DNA of 64,000 bases from Kaistia geumhonensis (GTDB taxonomy: Bacteria; Pseudomonadota; Alphaproteobacteria; Rhizobiales; Kaistiaceae): positions 1,550,001 through 1,614,000 of the forward strand of contig NZ_JAUSWJ010000001.1 in NCBI RefSeq assembly GCF_030815145.1. Direction: 5' to 3'. Below the pieces are notes generated by a model. It searched no databases. It saw only the letters and a list, made by a program, of their open reading frames with translations, and was not told the DNA's origin. This document shows, in pieces, positions 36,404-44,251 of this stretch. The translations under genes and the position numbers were made by a program. The stretch's first letter is position 1. Each line of letters opens with the position of its first letter.

Positions 36404-37447
36404 ATGAAGAGCAGGACCATCATCGGCCTCGCCGTCGCGGCGGGCCTCTCCGTTCTCGCGCCGGCCGCCTTCGCCGAAGGCCTCGCCGGCGCGCCGGCAC
36501 CCTTCGACAAGGGCGGCGTCAAGATCGCGGTCGTGAGCTATCTCGGCGCCGGCGACTGGCTGCAGGCCTTCGAGCAGGGCGTGAAGCGCCAGGCCGAGGC
36601 GCTCGGCATCGAGGCCAACATCTCGCAGGCCCGCAACGACATCAACGCCGAGCGCGAGTTGATCCAGCAGGCGATCAATCTCGGCGTGAAGGGCATCATC
36701 ATCAACAACGGCCAGCCCGAGGCGCTGAAGGACGTGGCGCAGGCCGCGCTCGACGCCGGCATCCCGGTCGTCGCTTATGACGTCAATCTCGACAATCCGA
36801 AGATCCCCCAGGTCGAGCAGTCCGACGCCGATATGGCGAAGCTGGTGCTCGACCAGGCGGTGAAGGAGCAGGGCGACACCTTCGAGGGTGGCGTCGTCTA
36901 TGTCGCGGGCTTCGCCCCGCTCGACCGTCGCTATGCCGTCTGGAAGGAACTGACCAAGACCCATCCGGGCATCAAGGAAGCCGCGACCTGGGGCGTCGTG
37001 AACGACACCGTCGCCGCCTCGGTCGCCGACCAGACCAAGGCCGTTCTCAGGGCCAACCCGAACATCTCCGTCGTGTTCACGCCCTGGGACGAGTTCGCGC
37101 GCGGCGTGAAGCTCGCCATCGACGAGCTCGGTGTCGCCGACAAGGTCAAGATCTACGGCATCGACATCTCGACCTCGGACATCCAGGCCATGATCGAGCC
37201 CGGCAGCCCCTGGGTCGCGACCGCCGCCACCAACCCCGCCGTCGTCGGCGAGGCCTCGGTGCGTGCGCTGGCGCAGCTGATTGCCGGACAGGATCCCGGC
37301 CGCTCCATCCTGCTGAAGCCGGCGCTGGTCACGCAGAAGGAACTGCTCGACAACGGCATCACGTCCTTCGAGGACCTCCAGGTGAAAGTGCCGAGCTTCA
37401 AGGACAGCGACGCCGCCAAGGCGCCGTGGATCCCGGAACCGAAGTAA
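36404..37447 (+). CDS. Sugar ABC transporter substrate-binding protein (RbsB-like), copy 1
   Basis: This 347-residue periplasmic binding protein of the ribose/galactose type has a signal peptide at residues 1-24 (MKSRTIIGLAVAAGLSVLA, cleavage after AlaPheAla). The mature sequence has the family core ELIQQAINLGVKGIIINNGQ, DVNLDNPKIPQVEQSD and ATAATNPAVVGEASVRALAQ. GGGGA precedes the ATG. It is clearly paralogous to the protein encoded at 44252-45298, which shares long identical blocks including GLAGAPAPFDKGG-type N-termini. Downstream on the same strand are an LVIVD-repeat gene, an RbsA-like ATPase and a permease. The neighbouring mtnK and mtnBD suggest methylthioribose or a related pentose as ligand. 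Confidence 0.93.
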   Translation: MKSRTIIGLAVAAGLSVLAPAAFAEGLAGAPAPFDKGGVKIAVVSYLGAGDWLQAFEQGVKRQAEALGIEANISQARNDINAERELIQQAINLGVKGIIINNGQPEALKDVAQAALDAGIPVVAYDVNLDNPKIPQVEQSDADMAKLVLDQAVKEQGDTFEGGVVYVAGFAPLDRRYAVWKELTKTHPGIKEAATWGVVNDTVAASVADQTKAVLRANPNISVVFTPWDEFARGVKLAIDELGVADKVKIYGIDISTSDIQAMIEPGSPWVATAATNPAVVGEASVRALAQLIAGQDPGRSILLKPALVTQKELLDNGITSFEDLQVKVPSFKDSDAAKAPWIPEPK

Positions 37448-37464
37448 GGCAGCCCGTTTCTTTC

Positions 37465-37560
37465 GACGTCATGGCCGGGCTGGACCCGGCCATCCACGTC
37501 TTTCTTGCTCCTCCACGAGCAGGGCGTGGATGCCCGGGACCAGCCCGGGAATGACGACAT
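37465..37560. repeat. Composite palindromic intergenic repeat
   Basis: A 9-bp stem (ATGGCCGGG with CCCGGCCAT, 37471-37493) and a second hairpin (around 37530-37552) are flanked by longer-range complements (CATCCACG with CGTGGATG, GACGTCAT with ATGACGAC), so the whole element can fold as a cruciform. It belongs to the GTCATGGCCGGG family also seen at 26404 and 56519. It follows a binding-protein gene. Confidence 0.75.
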
Positions 37561-37587
37561 CCCTGTGCCTCGAGAAGATTACGGCTC

Positions 37588-38841
37588 ATGCCCCTCCCCC
37601 CGCCCGACCATGCCCGCAACATCCGCCTCATCGGCCATTCCGATCAGGGCGGGCGGCCCGACGCGCTCCAGGTGATGGTGCATCGCGGCTATGCCTATGT
37701 CGCGCATCCGTGGTCGCGCGGCTTCTCGATCGTCGACGTGCGCGACCCGAAAAACCCCGGGGCGACGGTCTATGTCCCCTCGCCGCCGAACACCTGGACC
37801 ATCCATCTGCAGACGCATGACGACCTGCTGCTCGTCATCCATGCGCGCGATCTCTTCGCCGATGCCGCCTTCGCGGCCGACGAGAAGGTCTATTACACGC
37901 GCTCGGTCGGCGAGACCGTCGGCACCGCGGGCGGCGCGCGCACGGCGCGCAACTGGTCGGCCGGCATGGCGATCTACGACATCGCCGACCCGGTCGCGCC
38001 CCGGCAGATCGGCTTCTTCCCTGTCGAGGGCGTCGGCATCCATCGCATCTGGTATGTCGGCGGCCGCTACGCCTATGTCTCCGCGCTTCTCGACGGCTAC
38101 ACCGACTACATCTTCCTCGTCGTCGATCTCGCCGACCCGACGCGGCCGGTAGAGGCCGGTCGCTGGTGGATCCCCGGCATGCATGCCGCCGGCGGCGAGA
38201 CGCCCTCCTGGGGCGAGGGCCGGCGCTATGCGCTCCATCACGCCGTGGTCGCGGGCGACACCGCCTATGCCTGCTGGCGCGACGGCGGCCTGACCATTCT
38301 CGACATCGCCGACCGCGCGCAGCCGAAGCTCGTCACGCATCGCAACTGGTCGCCGCCCTTCGGCGGCGGCACGCATTCCGCCCTGCCGCTCCCGGCGCGC
38401 GATCTCCTGATCGTCGCCGACGAGGCTGTCCTCGACAACGAGGAGGACGGCCGCAAGCACACCTTCGTCTTCGATATCCGCGAGCCGTCCAATCCGGTCT
38501 CGATCGCGACGCTGCCGACGCCGGACGATGCCGACTATCCGGCGAAAGGCGGCCATTTCGGCCCGCATAACCTGCACGAGAACCGGCCGGGCAGCTTCGT
38601 CTCGGATACGCTCGTCTTCGCCACCTGGCAAAATGCCGGCATCCGCGTCTTCGACATCTCCGATCCCTATCGGCCGCGCGAGACCGGCGCGCTCGTTCCG
38701 GCCGCGCCCGAGCGCATGGTCGATGCGCGCGCCAACCGGCCACAGGTGATCCAGTCCGCCGATCTCTTCGTCGACGCGAACGGCATCATCTACGCGACCG
38801 ATTACAATGCCGGTCTCTCGATCATGGAATATCTCGGGTGA
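37588..38841 (+). CDS. LVIVD beta-propeller repeat protein
   Basis: This 417-residue protein is made of about seven beta-propeller blades of the LVIVD type. Repeats of the form 'IVDV/IYDI/VVDL/ILDI/VFDI + DP' recur: FSIVDVRDPKNPG, MAIYDIADPVAPR, FLVVDLADPTRPV, LTILDIADRAQPK, FVFDIREPSNPV, IRVFDISDPYRPR. No signal peptide is visible, so it is probably cytoplasmic unless exported in an unusual way. Histidines are frequent (HHAVV, FGPHNLHENRPG), compatible with a metal or sugar-acid lactone site. It is placed inside an ABC sugar operon between binding protein and ATPase genes. Function unknown; lactonase-like or sensory roles are both possible. Confidence 0.85.
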   Translation: MPLPPPDHARNIRLIGHSDQGGRPDALQVMVHRGYAYVAHPWSRGFSIVDVRDPKNPGATVYVPSPPNTWTIHLQTHDDLLLVIHARDLFADAAFAADEKVYYTRSVGETVGTAGGARTARNWSAGMAIYDIADPVAPRQIGFFPVEGVGIHRIWYVGGRYAYVSALLDGYTDYIFLVVDLADPTRPVEAGRWWIPGMHAAGGETPSWGEGRRYALHHAVVAGDTAYACWRDGGLTILDIADRAQPKLVTHRNWSPPFGGGTHSALPLPARDLLIVADEAVLDNEEDGRKHTFVFDIREPSNPVSIATLPTPDDADYPAKGGHFGPHNLHENRPGSFVSDTLVFATWQNAGIRVFDISDPYRPRETGALVPAAPERMVDARANRPQVIQSADLFVDANGIIYATDYNAGLSIMEYLG

Positions 38842-38953
38842 CCGCCGCCGGCCCCGGCGCTCCTCAGCGCATTCCCCTTGCCGGAACGTGGCGTCAGGGC
38901 GTAACTGCGCCCGACGAGCCGGCCCTCTCCGGCCGCGAAGAACAGTAGCCATC

Positions 38954-40483
38954 GTGCCCGATCCGAACACCGCTCCCGCCATCGCCGTCGCCGGCGTCGC
39001 CAAGGCCTTTGGCCCGACGCAGGCGCTCGCCGGCGCCGATCTCTCGGTCCGCCCCGGCGAGGTCGTGGCCCTGATGGGGGCGAATGGCGCGGGCAAGTCG
39101 ACGCTGGTGAAGATCATCTCCGGCTCGCTGCAGCCCGATGCCGGGACCGTGACACTCGGCGGACGCGTGGTCGCGTTCTCGAGCCCGCGCGAGGCGAAGG
39201 CCGCCGGCATCGCAACCGTTCACCAGGCGACGGACCAGGCCGGCGCGGCGGGGCTCACGGTCGCGGAAAACCTGCTGCTCGACGAATTCTGCGGCAGCGG
39301 TCCGCTCTTCATCTCCCCCGGCTCCGTCCGCCGCCGTGCCCGCGCCGTGGCGTCCGCGCTCGACCTCGACCTGCCTCTCGACCGCGACTTCATCGACCTT
39401 CGCCCGGCCGAGCGCCAGCTCATCGCCATCGCCCGCGCCGTCGCGGCGAAGGCGACGGTGCTCATTCTCGACGAGCCGACGTCCAGCCTCTCGACCACCG
39501 AGGCCGAGCGGCTGTTCTCGATCATCCGCCGCCTGAAGGCGTCGGGCATGGCGATCCTCTACATCTCGCACCGCCTCGGAGACCTCGCGGCCATCGCAGA
39601 CCGCGCCGTCGTGCTGCGCGGCGGGCGCATCGTCGGCGAGTTCGAGAAGCCGATCGACCTTTCCGCGGCCGTCACGGCGATGATCGGCCGCCGCCTCGAG
39701 GCCGCCGCCCATGCCGACGGAACCGCGTCCACGCCGGTCGTCGTCTCGATTGCGGGCGCGATGCTGGTTCCGGGCGCGCGGCCGTTCGACCTCTCGCTGC
39801 ATTCGGGCGAGGTCGTCGCCATCACGGGCACGCTCGGCTCCGGCAAGAGCCGGCTGCTGCGGAGCCTTTTCGGGCTGGAACGGCTCGCGGCCGGCGGCGT
39901 CACGATCGAGGGCGCGCCCTGGCAGTCCTCGGGGCCGGCGGAATCGATCGCGAACGGCGTCTTTCTCGTCGCCGAGGATCGCTGGCAGAGTTCGCTGCTG
40001 CCGCCCGAGACGCCCGGCGCCTCGATCGCCGGCACCATCGCCCTGCCCCATCTGCCGCGCTGGTTCCCCTTCGGCGTCGTCGACACGGGGCGCGAGCGGC
40101 GCATCGGCAACGAGGCGATCGCCCGGCTCGGCATCAAGGCCAGGAGCGCCGACGACACGCTCGACCAGCTTTCCGGCGGCAACCAGCAGAAGGTGGTGCT
40201 CGCGCGCTGGCAGGCGGCGCCGTGCCGGCTGCTGCTGCTCGACGAGCCGTTCCAGGGTGTCGATGTCGGTGCCCGCGCCGACCTCATCGCCGCCATTCGC
40301 AACTCGCAGAGCGCTTCCGCCACGCTGATCGCCACCAGCGATACCGAAGAAGCGCTCGAGGTCGCCGACCGCATCCTCGTGATGCGCGACCATTCCCTTT
40401 ATGCCGCCGAAGACGGGCTCGTATCGCCGACCGATACGATCGCCGCCGTCGAGACGGCCGAGACCAGGACTGCCAAGCCATGA
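38954..40483 (+). CDS. Sugar ABC transporter ATP-binding protein (RbsA-like, two domains)
   Basis: This 509-residue tandem ATPase has Walker A GANGAGKSTLVKII and Walker B VLILDEPTSSLSTTEAERL in domain 1. Domain 2 has GTLGSGKSRLLRSL, the signature LSGGNQQKVVLARW and LLLLDEPFQGVDVGARADLI. Unlike many RbsA proteins, domain 2 keeps a GxGKS-type Walker A, so both sites may hydrolyse ATP. The GTG at 38954 begins the protein; its ribosome binding site is weak. Its stop overlaps the permease start (ATGA). It powers uptake of the ligand held by one or both RbsB-like proteins in the region. Confidence 0.93.
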   Translation: MPDPNTAPAIAVAGVAKAFGPTQALAGADLSVRPGEVVALMGANGAGKSTLVKIISGSLQPDAGTVTLGGRVVAFSSPREAKAAGIATVHQATDQAGAAGLTVAENLLLDEFCGSGPLFISPGSVRRRARAVASALDLDLPLDRDFIDLRPAERQLIAIARAVAAKATVLILDEPTSSLSTTEAERLFSIIRRLKASGMAILYISHRLGDLAAIADRAVVLRGGRIVGEFEKPIDLSAAVTAMIGRRLEAAAHADGTASTPVVVSIAGAMLVPGARPFDLSLHSGEVVAITGTLGSGKSRLLRSLFGLERLAAGGVTIEGAPWQSSGPAESIANGVFLVAEDRWQSSLLPPETPGASIAGTIALPHLPRWFPFGVVDTGRERRIGNEAIARLGIKARSADDTLDQLSGGNQQKVVLARWQAAPCRLLLLDEPFQGVDVGARADLIAAIRNSQSASATLIATSDTEEALEVADRILVMRDHSLYAAEDGLVSPTDTIAAVETAETRTAKP

Positions 40484-41499
40484 CCGATCTTCCCGCCGGC
40501 AGCGGCGCGCCGCCGCGCAGCACGCCCTTCGAGCTCGCCCGCCGCTATGCGCTGTTCGTGCTGCTCGGCGCGATGCTGGTCGGCTTCTGGCTGGCGCAGC
40601 CCGCCTTCATCAACTCCGCCAACCTCTTCTCCATCCTGCAGGCGGTCTCCGTCGTCGCCATCCTCGGCGTCGGCGTCTCGATCACGATGTCGGCCGGCGG
40701 CTTCGATCTCTCGGTCGGCAGCGTCGCGGCCTCGTCGGTCATGGCGGCGAGCTATCTGATGGTCGTGCTGCAGTTCGATGCCGCGACGACCATGCTGCTC
40801 GTTCTGCTGATGGGTGCCCTGATCGGGCTCGCCAACGGCCTGCTCATCGTCAAGGTCGGCGTGCCCGACCTGCTGGCGACCCTCTCCAGCATGTTCCTGC
40901 TCGCCGGCCTGCAGCTGATCCCGACCGGCGGCCGCTCGATCACGGCCGGCATGATGCTGCCCGACGGCTCCACGGCAAAGGGCGCCTACGACCCTGCCTT
41001 CCTGATCCTCGGCCGCTCGCGCCTGTTCGACATCGTGCCGCTGCCGGTGGTTGTCATGGCGGCCGTCGCGGTCATCGCCTGGTTCCTGATGGAGCGCACC
41101 CGCTTCGGCCGCGTCTTCTACGCGATCGGCGGCAACGAGACCGCGGCGCATCTCTCGGGCGCGCCGACCAAGGCCTATCGGCTCTGGGCCTATGTCATCT
41201 CGGGCACGCTCGCCTCGCTCGGCGGCCTCATCGTCGCCTCGCGCGTCGGCCGCGGCGACGTCTCGGCCGGCGCCTCGCTGCTGCTCGATGCCGTGGCGGC
41301 CTCGCTGATCGGCTTCGCCGTCCTCGACAAGCGCCGCCCCCATGTCCTCGGCACCGTGCTCGGCGCGATCTTCGTCGGCGTGCTGCTCAACGGTCTGACG
41401 ATGCTCAACGCACCCTACTACACGCAGGACTTCGTCAAGGGCGCAGTGCTGGTCGGCGCTCTCGCGCTCACCTTCGGCCTCGGCAAGCGGCGGCGCTAG
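40480..41499 (+). CDS. Sugar ABC transporter permease (RbsC-like)
   Basis: This 339-residue permease of the ribose family has about eight to ten membrane segments, starting at about residue 25 (YALFVLLGAMLVGFWLAQPA). Conserved parts are ISMSAGGFDLSVG-like (SITMSAGGFDLSVGSVAASS), GALIGLANGLLIVKVGVPDL and RTRFGRVFYAIGGNETAAHL, the loop that contacts the ATPase. A single permease gene is normal for the RbsC type, which acts as a homodimer. It is the last gene of the plus-strand operon and faces the convergent toxin-antitoxin and mtnK genes, whose stop is six bases away. Confidence 0.93.
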   Translation: MTDLPAGSGAPPRSTPFELARRYALFVLLGAMLVGFWLAQPAFINSANLFSILQAVSVVAILGVGVSITMSAGGFDLSVGSVAASSVMAASYLMVVLQFDAATTMLLVLLMGALIGLANGLLIVKVGVPDLLATLSSMFLLAGLQLIPTGGRSITAGMMLPDGSTAKGAYDPAFLILGRSRLFDIVPLPVVVMAAVAVIAWFLMERTRFGRVFYAIGGNETAAHLSGAPTKAYRLWAYVISGTLASLGGLIVASRVGRGDVSAGASLLLDAVAASLIGFAVLDKRRPHVLGTVLGAIFVGVLLNGLTMLNAPYYTQDFVKGAVLVGALALTFGLGKRRR

Positions 41500-41505
41500 C
41501 CTCGG

Positions 41506-41790
41506 TCAGGCCCAAAGGCGCTTCATCGGAAAGAGATCGAGCTTTTCGTCGATCGAAATGATCGACATATCCTCGGCAATAGCCTCGGCCGCCAGTATCC
41601 GATCGAATGGATCGCGGTGATCGAGCGGAAGAACGCCGGCCGCGGCTGCATGGCGGGCGCTGATGGGTAGCGAAACGAAGCCGGCACGATCGCACACGCC
41701 CTCGAATTCGCTCGCGATTTGTTCCGTCTCTGGCCAGAGGCCGCGCCTGAACTTCAGGGCGATCTCATGCGTGTCGAGTAGCAGATGCAA
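41506..41790 (-). CDS. PIN-domain toxin-like protein with internal deletion (VapC-type)
   Basis: This 94-residue protein has the start (MHLLLDTH) and the end (LDHRDPFDRILAAEAIAEDM, SIISIDEKLDLF) of a VapC ribonuclease toxin. Normal members have about 125-130 residues. Here the LLLDTH strand runs directly into EIALKFRRGLWPE, which in relatives follows some 35-40 residues later after 'SxxSLW'. The four acidic residues expected at the active site can still be placed (Asp6, Glu9 and the later Asp residues), but the first helices are missing, so activity is doubtful. It directly follows a VapB-like gene with adjoining ends. It is probably a decayed toxin. Confidence 0.7.
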   Translation of the reverse strand: MHLLLDTHEIALKFRRGLWPETEQIASEFEGVCDRAGFVSLPISARHAAAAGVLPLDHRDPFDRILAAEAIAEDMSIISIDEKLDLFPMKRLWA

Positions 41791-42003
41791 TCAGAGGCCC
41801 CAGGCCTTGATCTCGTTCTCGTCGAGCGGCGCCAGTGCTTCCTCTAGCGACAACGACACACTACCCTTCAGCATGCCGAACGACGCTTTGCGGCGCAGGG
41901 CCACTTCATGGAGGCGATGGTCGCGCTCTGCATCCGACGTCGCATCGGAGGGGACCCGCGGATATCGCTCCGACTTCTTGGGCGCAGCCATGCCGGCATC
42001 CAT
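41791..42003 (-). CDS. VapB-like antitoxin
   Basis: This small acidic-tailed protein of about 70 residues ends in FGMLKGSVSLSLEEALAPLD, followed by a short E/W tail. The G-x-LKG plus acidic 'PL' pattern is what many VapB/Phd-type antitoxins use to bind their PIN toxin. No clear DNA-binding fold is visible in the N-terminal part (PKKSERYPRVPSDATSDAER), so it may not autorepress. The start is uncertain between 42003, 41991 and 42057. It begins right at the stop of mtnK (42054) and ends against the toxin gene, so it can be read through from the mtnK operon. Confidence 0.6.
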   Translation of the reverse strand: MDAGMAAPKKSERYPRVPSDATSDAERDHRLHEVALRRKASFGMLKGSVSLSLEEALAPLDENEIKAWGL

Positions 42004-42053
42004 CTGTGAAACACCAGACCAGGCACACATATAGCACTGCGCGCCGGCCCTTA

Positions 42054-43316
42054 TCACCCCTCCCTCACCGCCGCCACGACATCCTCGGCTCTGCGGAAGC
42101 TCTGCGGCTCCATGAGGAAGCGGCGGGCGAGGTGGAGCGCCCTGGCCTCGAGCGGGGCGCGGCGCAGCGGATCGGCGATCAGCTCGAAATCGGCATTGTG
42201 GGCGAAGCCCAGGATGCGGCGGATCGTCTTCACGCCGGCATAGCCGATCGCATCGGCGAAGATGCGGTCGACATAAGCCTCGCGCGCCGCCGCGAAGGGC
42301 GCCGTGTCGCCGGCCTTCGCGAACATACCCGAAGGATAGGCATCACCACGCCCGCCCTCTTCCCACAGAGCGAGGAAGCGCGCGCGCCATGTGTTCCAGA
42401 AGACCGGGATCTGTTCGAGCACCCAGTGCGCCTCGGCCCTGCGGTCATCGCCCTCGGCGGCATGGCCCGCCTGTGCGATGGCGTTCATCGCGAGATTGGC
42501 GATGAAGGCGCCGACATCGAAGCCGATCGGCCCGACAAAGGCGAATTCCGGATCCATCACGCGCGTGTCGGTCTCCGACACCATCACCGAACCGGAATGG
42601 AGGTCGCCATGGATCAGCGCCTCGGACGTCGTGAGGAAGCGGCGGCCCCATTCCGCGACGGTGACCTTCAGCGCGGAATCGGACCGGAACTCGGCGGCGA
42701 TGGCGTCGAGCGCCGGGCTGGTCCAGCGGTTGCGCGGCGATTCCGCCAGCGGATCGGTGAACACGACTTCGGCGGTGATCCGGATCAGCGCCGTGTTGCG
42801 GGCGAAGGTCGCCATCCACTCGGCCTTGTTCTCGATCCTCGCGCCGAGATCGGAGGTCGCGAAAGTGGAGCGCGCGGAGAATTCGGCGACGGCGCGGGCG
42901 GCATCCGGATAGCGGCGGCCCTCGATGAGGCCGCGGCGCAGGATGATATGCGGCGACAGCCGCTCCATGACGATCGCATAGAGCGCGGGATCGTAATGAT
43001 GGAAGCGCGGCGTCAGCCCTTCCGTGAAGGGCGCGACGGCGCGGTAATAGGCCTGCTCGAAGAAGGCGCGGTCGAGCGGCAGCGGCCAGCTCTCGCCGGC
43101 GGCGCGCACATAGGGGAGCGACTGCTTCACGCAGAGCGATCCGGCCGGACCGTCGATCAGGAAGACGAGGTTGAGATTGCCATCCCCGACCTCGACGATC
43201 GACCAGTCGGACGGGGCGCCGCCGAGCTTCGCGGCGAGGTCCGGCAGGTCGGCCAGGAAGCGGCGCAGCGACGCGTCGTCGAGCGGGCGGTAGCCGGCGG
43301 GCGTGGAAAGCGTCAT
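42054..43316 (-). CDS. mtnK: S-methyl-5-thioribose kinase
   Basis: This 420-residue kinase of the aminoglycoside-phosphotransferase-like fold converts 5-methylthioribose and ATP to 5-methylthioribose-1-phosphate. The hallmarks are the N-terminal VEVGDGNLNLVFLI loop, ATP-binding Lys64 in SLCVKQSLPYVR, the catalytic motif HGDLHSGSVMV (236-246) and the metal motif DPEFAFVGPIGFDVG (255-269). Length fits the bacterial enzyme. It is third in a minus-strand operon after an RbsB-like binding protein and a secreted protein of unknown function, and mtnB and mtnD diverge on the other side. Presence of MtnK implies that free methylthioribose is formed or imported. Confidence 0.95.
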   Translation of the reverse strand: MTLSTPAGYRPLDDASLRRFLADLPDLAAKLGGAPSDWSIVEVGDGNLNLVFLIDGPAGSLCVKQSLPYVRAAGESWPLPLDRAFFEQAYYRAVAPFTEGLTPRFHHYDPALYAIVMERLSPHIILRRGLIEGRRYPDAARAVAEFSARSTFATSDLGARIENKAEWMATFARNTALIRITAEVVFTDPLAESPRNRWTSPALDAIAAEFRSDSALKVTVAEWGRRFLTTSEALIHGDLHSGSVMVSETDTRVMDPEFAFVGPIGFDVGAFIANLAMNAIAQAGHAAEGDDRRAEAHWVLEQIPVFWNTWRARFLALWEEGGRGDAYPSGMFAKAGDTAPFAAAREAYVDRIFADAIGYAGVKTIRRILGFAHNADFELIADPLRRAPLEARALHLARRFLMEPQSFRRAEDVVAAVREG

Positions 43317-43391
43317 CTCGTGAACTCTCTCAAACGAACATCGCCCCCCGAAGGCCGGGGGGCGATCATGCTGGAATACGAACAGCGCAGG

Positions 43392-44225
43392 CTACTTGAA
43401 GCTGGCTTCGACCGCCTTGGCGTAGTCGGCCCCGATCGCGTCGAGCTGCTTCACGACGTCGGAGGTGGCGCCGCCGAGCTTCTCGACATAGGCCTCGCCC
43501 TTCGGCTGCTTGTCCCATTCGTTGCCGATGAAGCGCGCCGTCGCGGTGCCGGAGCCGGAGATCGTCGGCTTCGGCGGCCCGAACTCCGAGGCCGCCTTGG
43601 TGAGGGCGGCCAGGAAGGCGGTGTTGTCGAGCCCCGAATAGGGCTTGCCGTCGTCGCCCATCACATTGAGGAAGATCTGGTCGTCGCCGAAGGCCGTGTA
43701 GCCGCCGCCGAGACCCTTGTCGACCGAAGCCGCCTTCTCGAAGAAGGCCTGCGCGACCTTGGCGTCGAGCGTGTCGTCCGGGAAGGTCACGATGACATAG
43801 CCGGTCTTGGCATTGTCGTCGTCGAGGCCGGAGACAAGCACGCTGTACTGGCGGAACACGTAGCCGAGGCCGGCCGCGAAGCGGTCCGCCTCCTCGCTCG
43901 TCACCTCCGCCTCGGTCTGAAGCGAGGCGTTGGTCTTGAGCATGTAGCCGCCCGGCGTCACCTCGGTGTCGAGGTCGTCGCTGTCGATGCCGACCGCGTC
44001 CGCGATGCGCGGCACGAAATCGGCGAGCGCCTTCTGGGCGAAGGCGGCCCGCTCGTCATAGGTGGCGGCGTCGAGCTTCGGCAAGGTGAAGCCGGAGGAC
44101 GGCGTCGCCTCATACGAGAGGAGGAAGCTGTCCGGCTCCTCGGCGAGCGCGGTGCCGGCCGTGGCGAGCGCGAAGGCGGCCGCGAGGGCCGCCTTGCCGT
44201 AATGGGATCGAAGCAGGGGTATCAC
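43392..44225 (-). CDS. Secreted protein of unknown function in the mtnK operon
   Basis: I do not recognise this family. The GTG at 44225 is preceded by GGGAG and yields 277 residues with a signal peptide (about residues 1-28; KAALAAAFALATAGTALA, cut before Glu-Glu-Pro). The mature protein is acidic, without cysteines or membrane segments, and alternates helices and strands (FAQKALADFVPRIADAVGID, GLGYVFRQYSVLVSG, IFLNVMGDDGKPY). It lies between the binding-protein gene (26 bp) and mtnK (75 bp), so it is likely a periplasmic partner of the methylthioribose system, for example an accessory binding or processing protein. That role is inference. Confidence 0.8.
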   Translation of the reverse strand: MIPLLRSHYGKAALAAAFALATAGTALAEEPDSFLLSYEATPSSGFTLPKLDAATYDERAAFAQKALADFVPRIADAVGIDSDDLDTEVTPGGYMLKTNASLQTEAEVTSEEADRFAAGLGYVFRQYSVLVSGLDDDNAKTGYVIVTFPDDTLDAKVAQAFFEKAASVDKGLGGGYTAFGDDQIFLNVMGDDGKPYSGLDNTAFLAALTKAASEFGPPKPTISGSGTATARFIGNEWDKQPKGEAYVEKLGGATSDVVKQLDAIGADYAKAVEASFK

Positions 44226-44251
44226 GCGCAGCTCCCTCTGAACGTTGGCGC

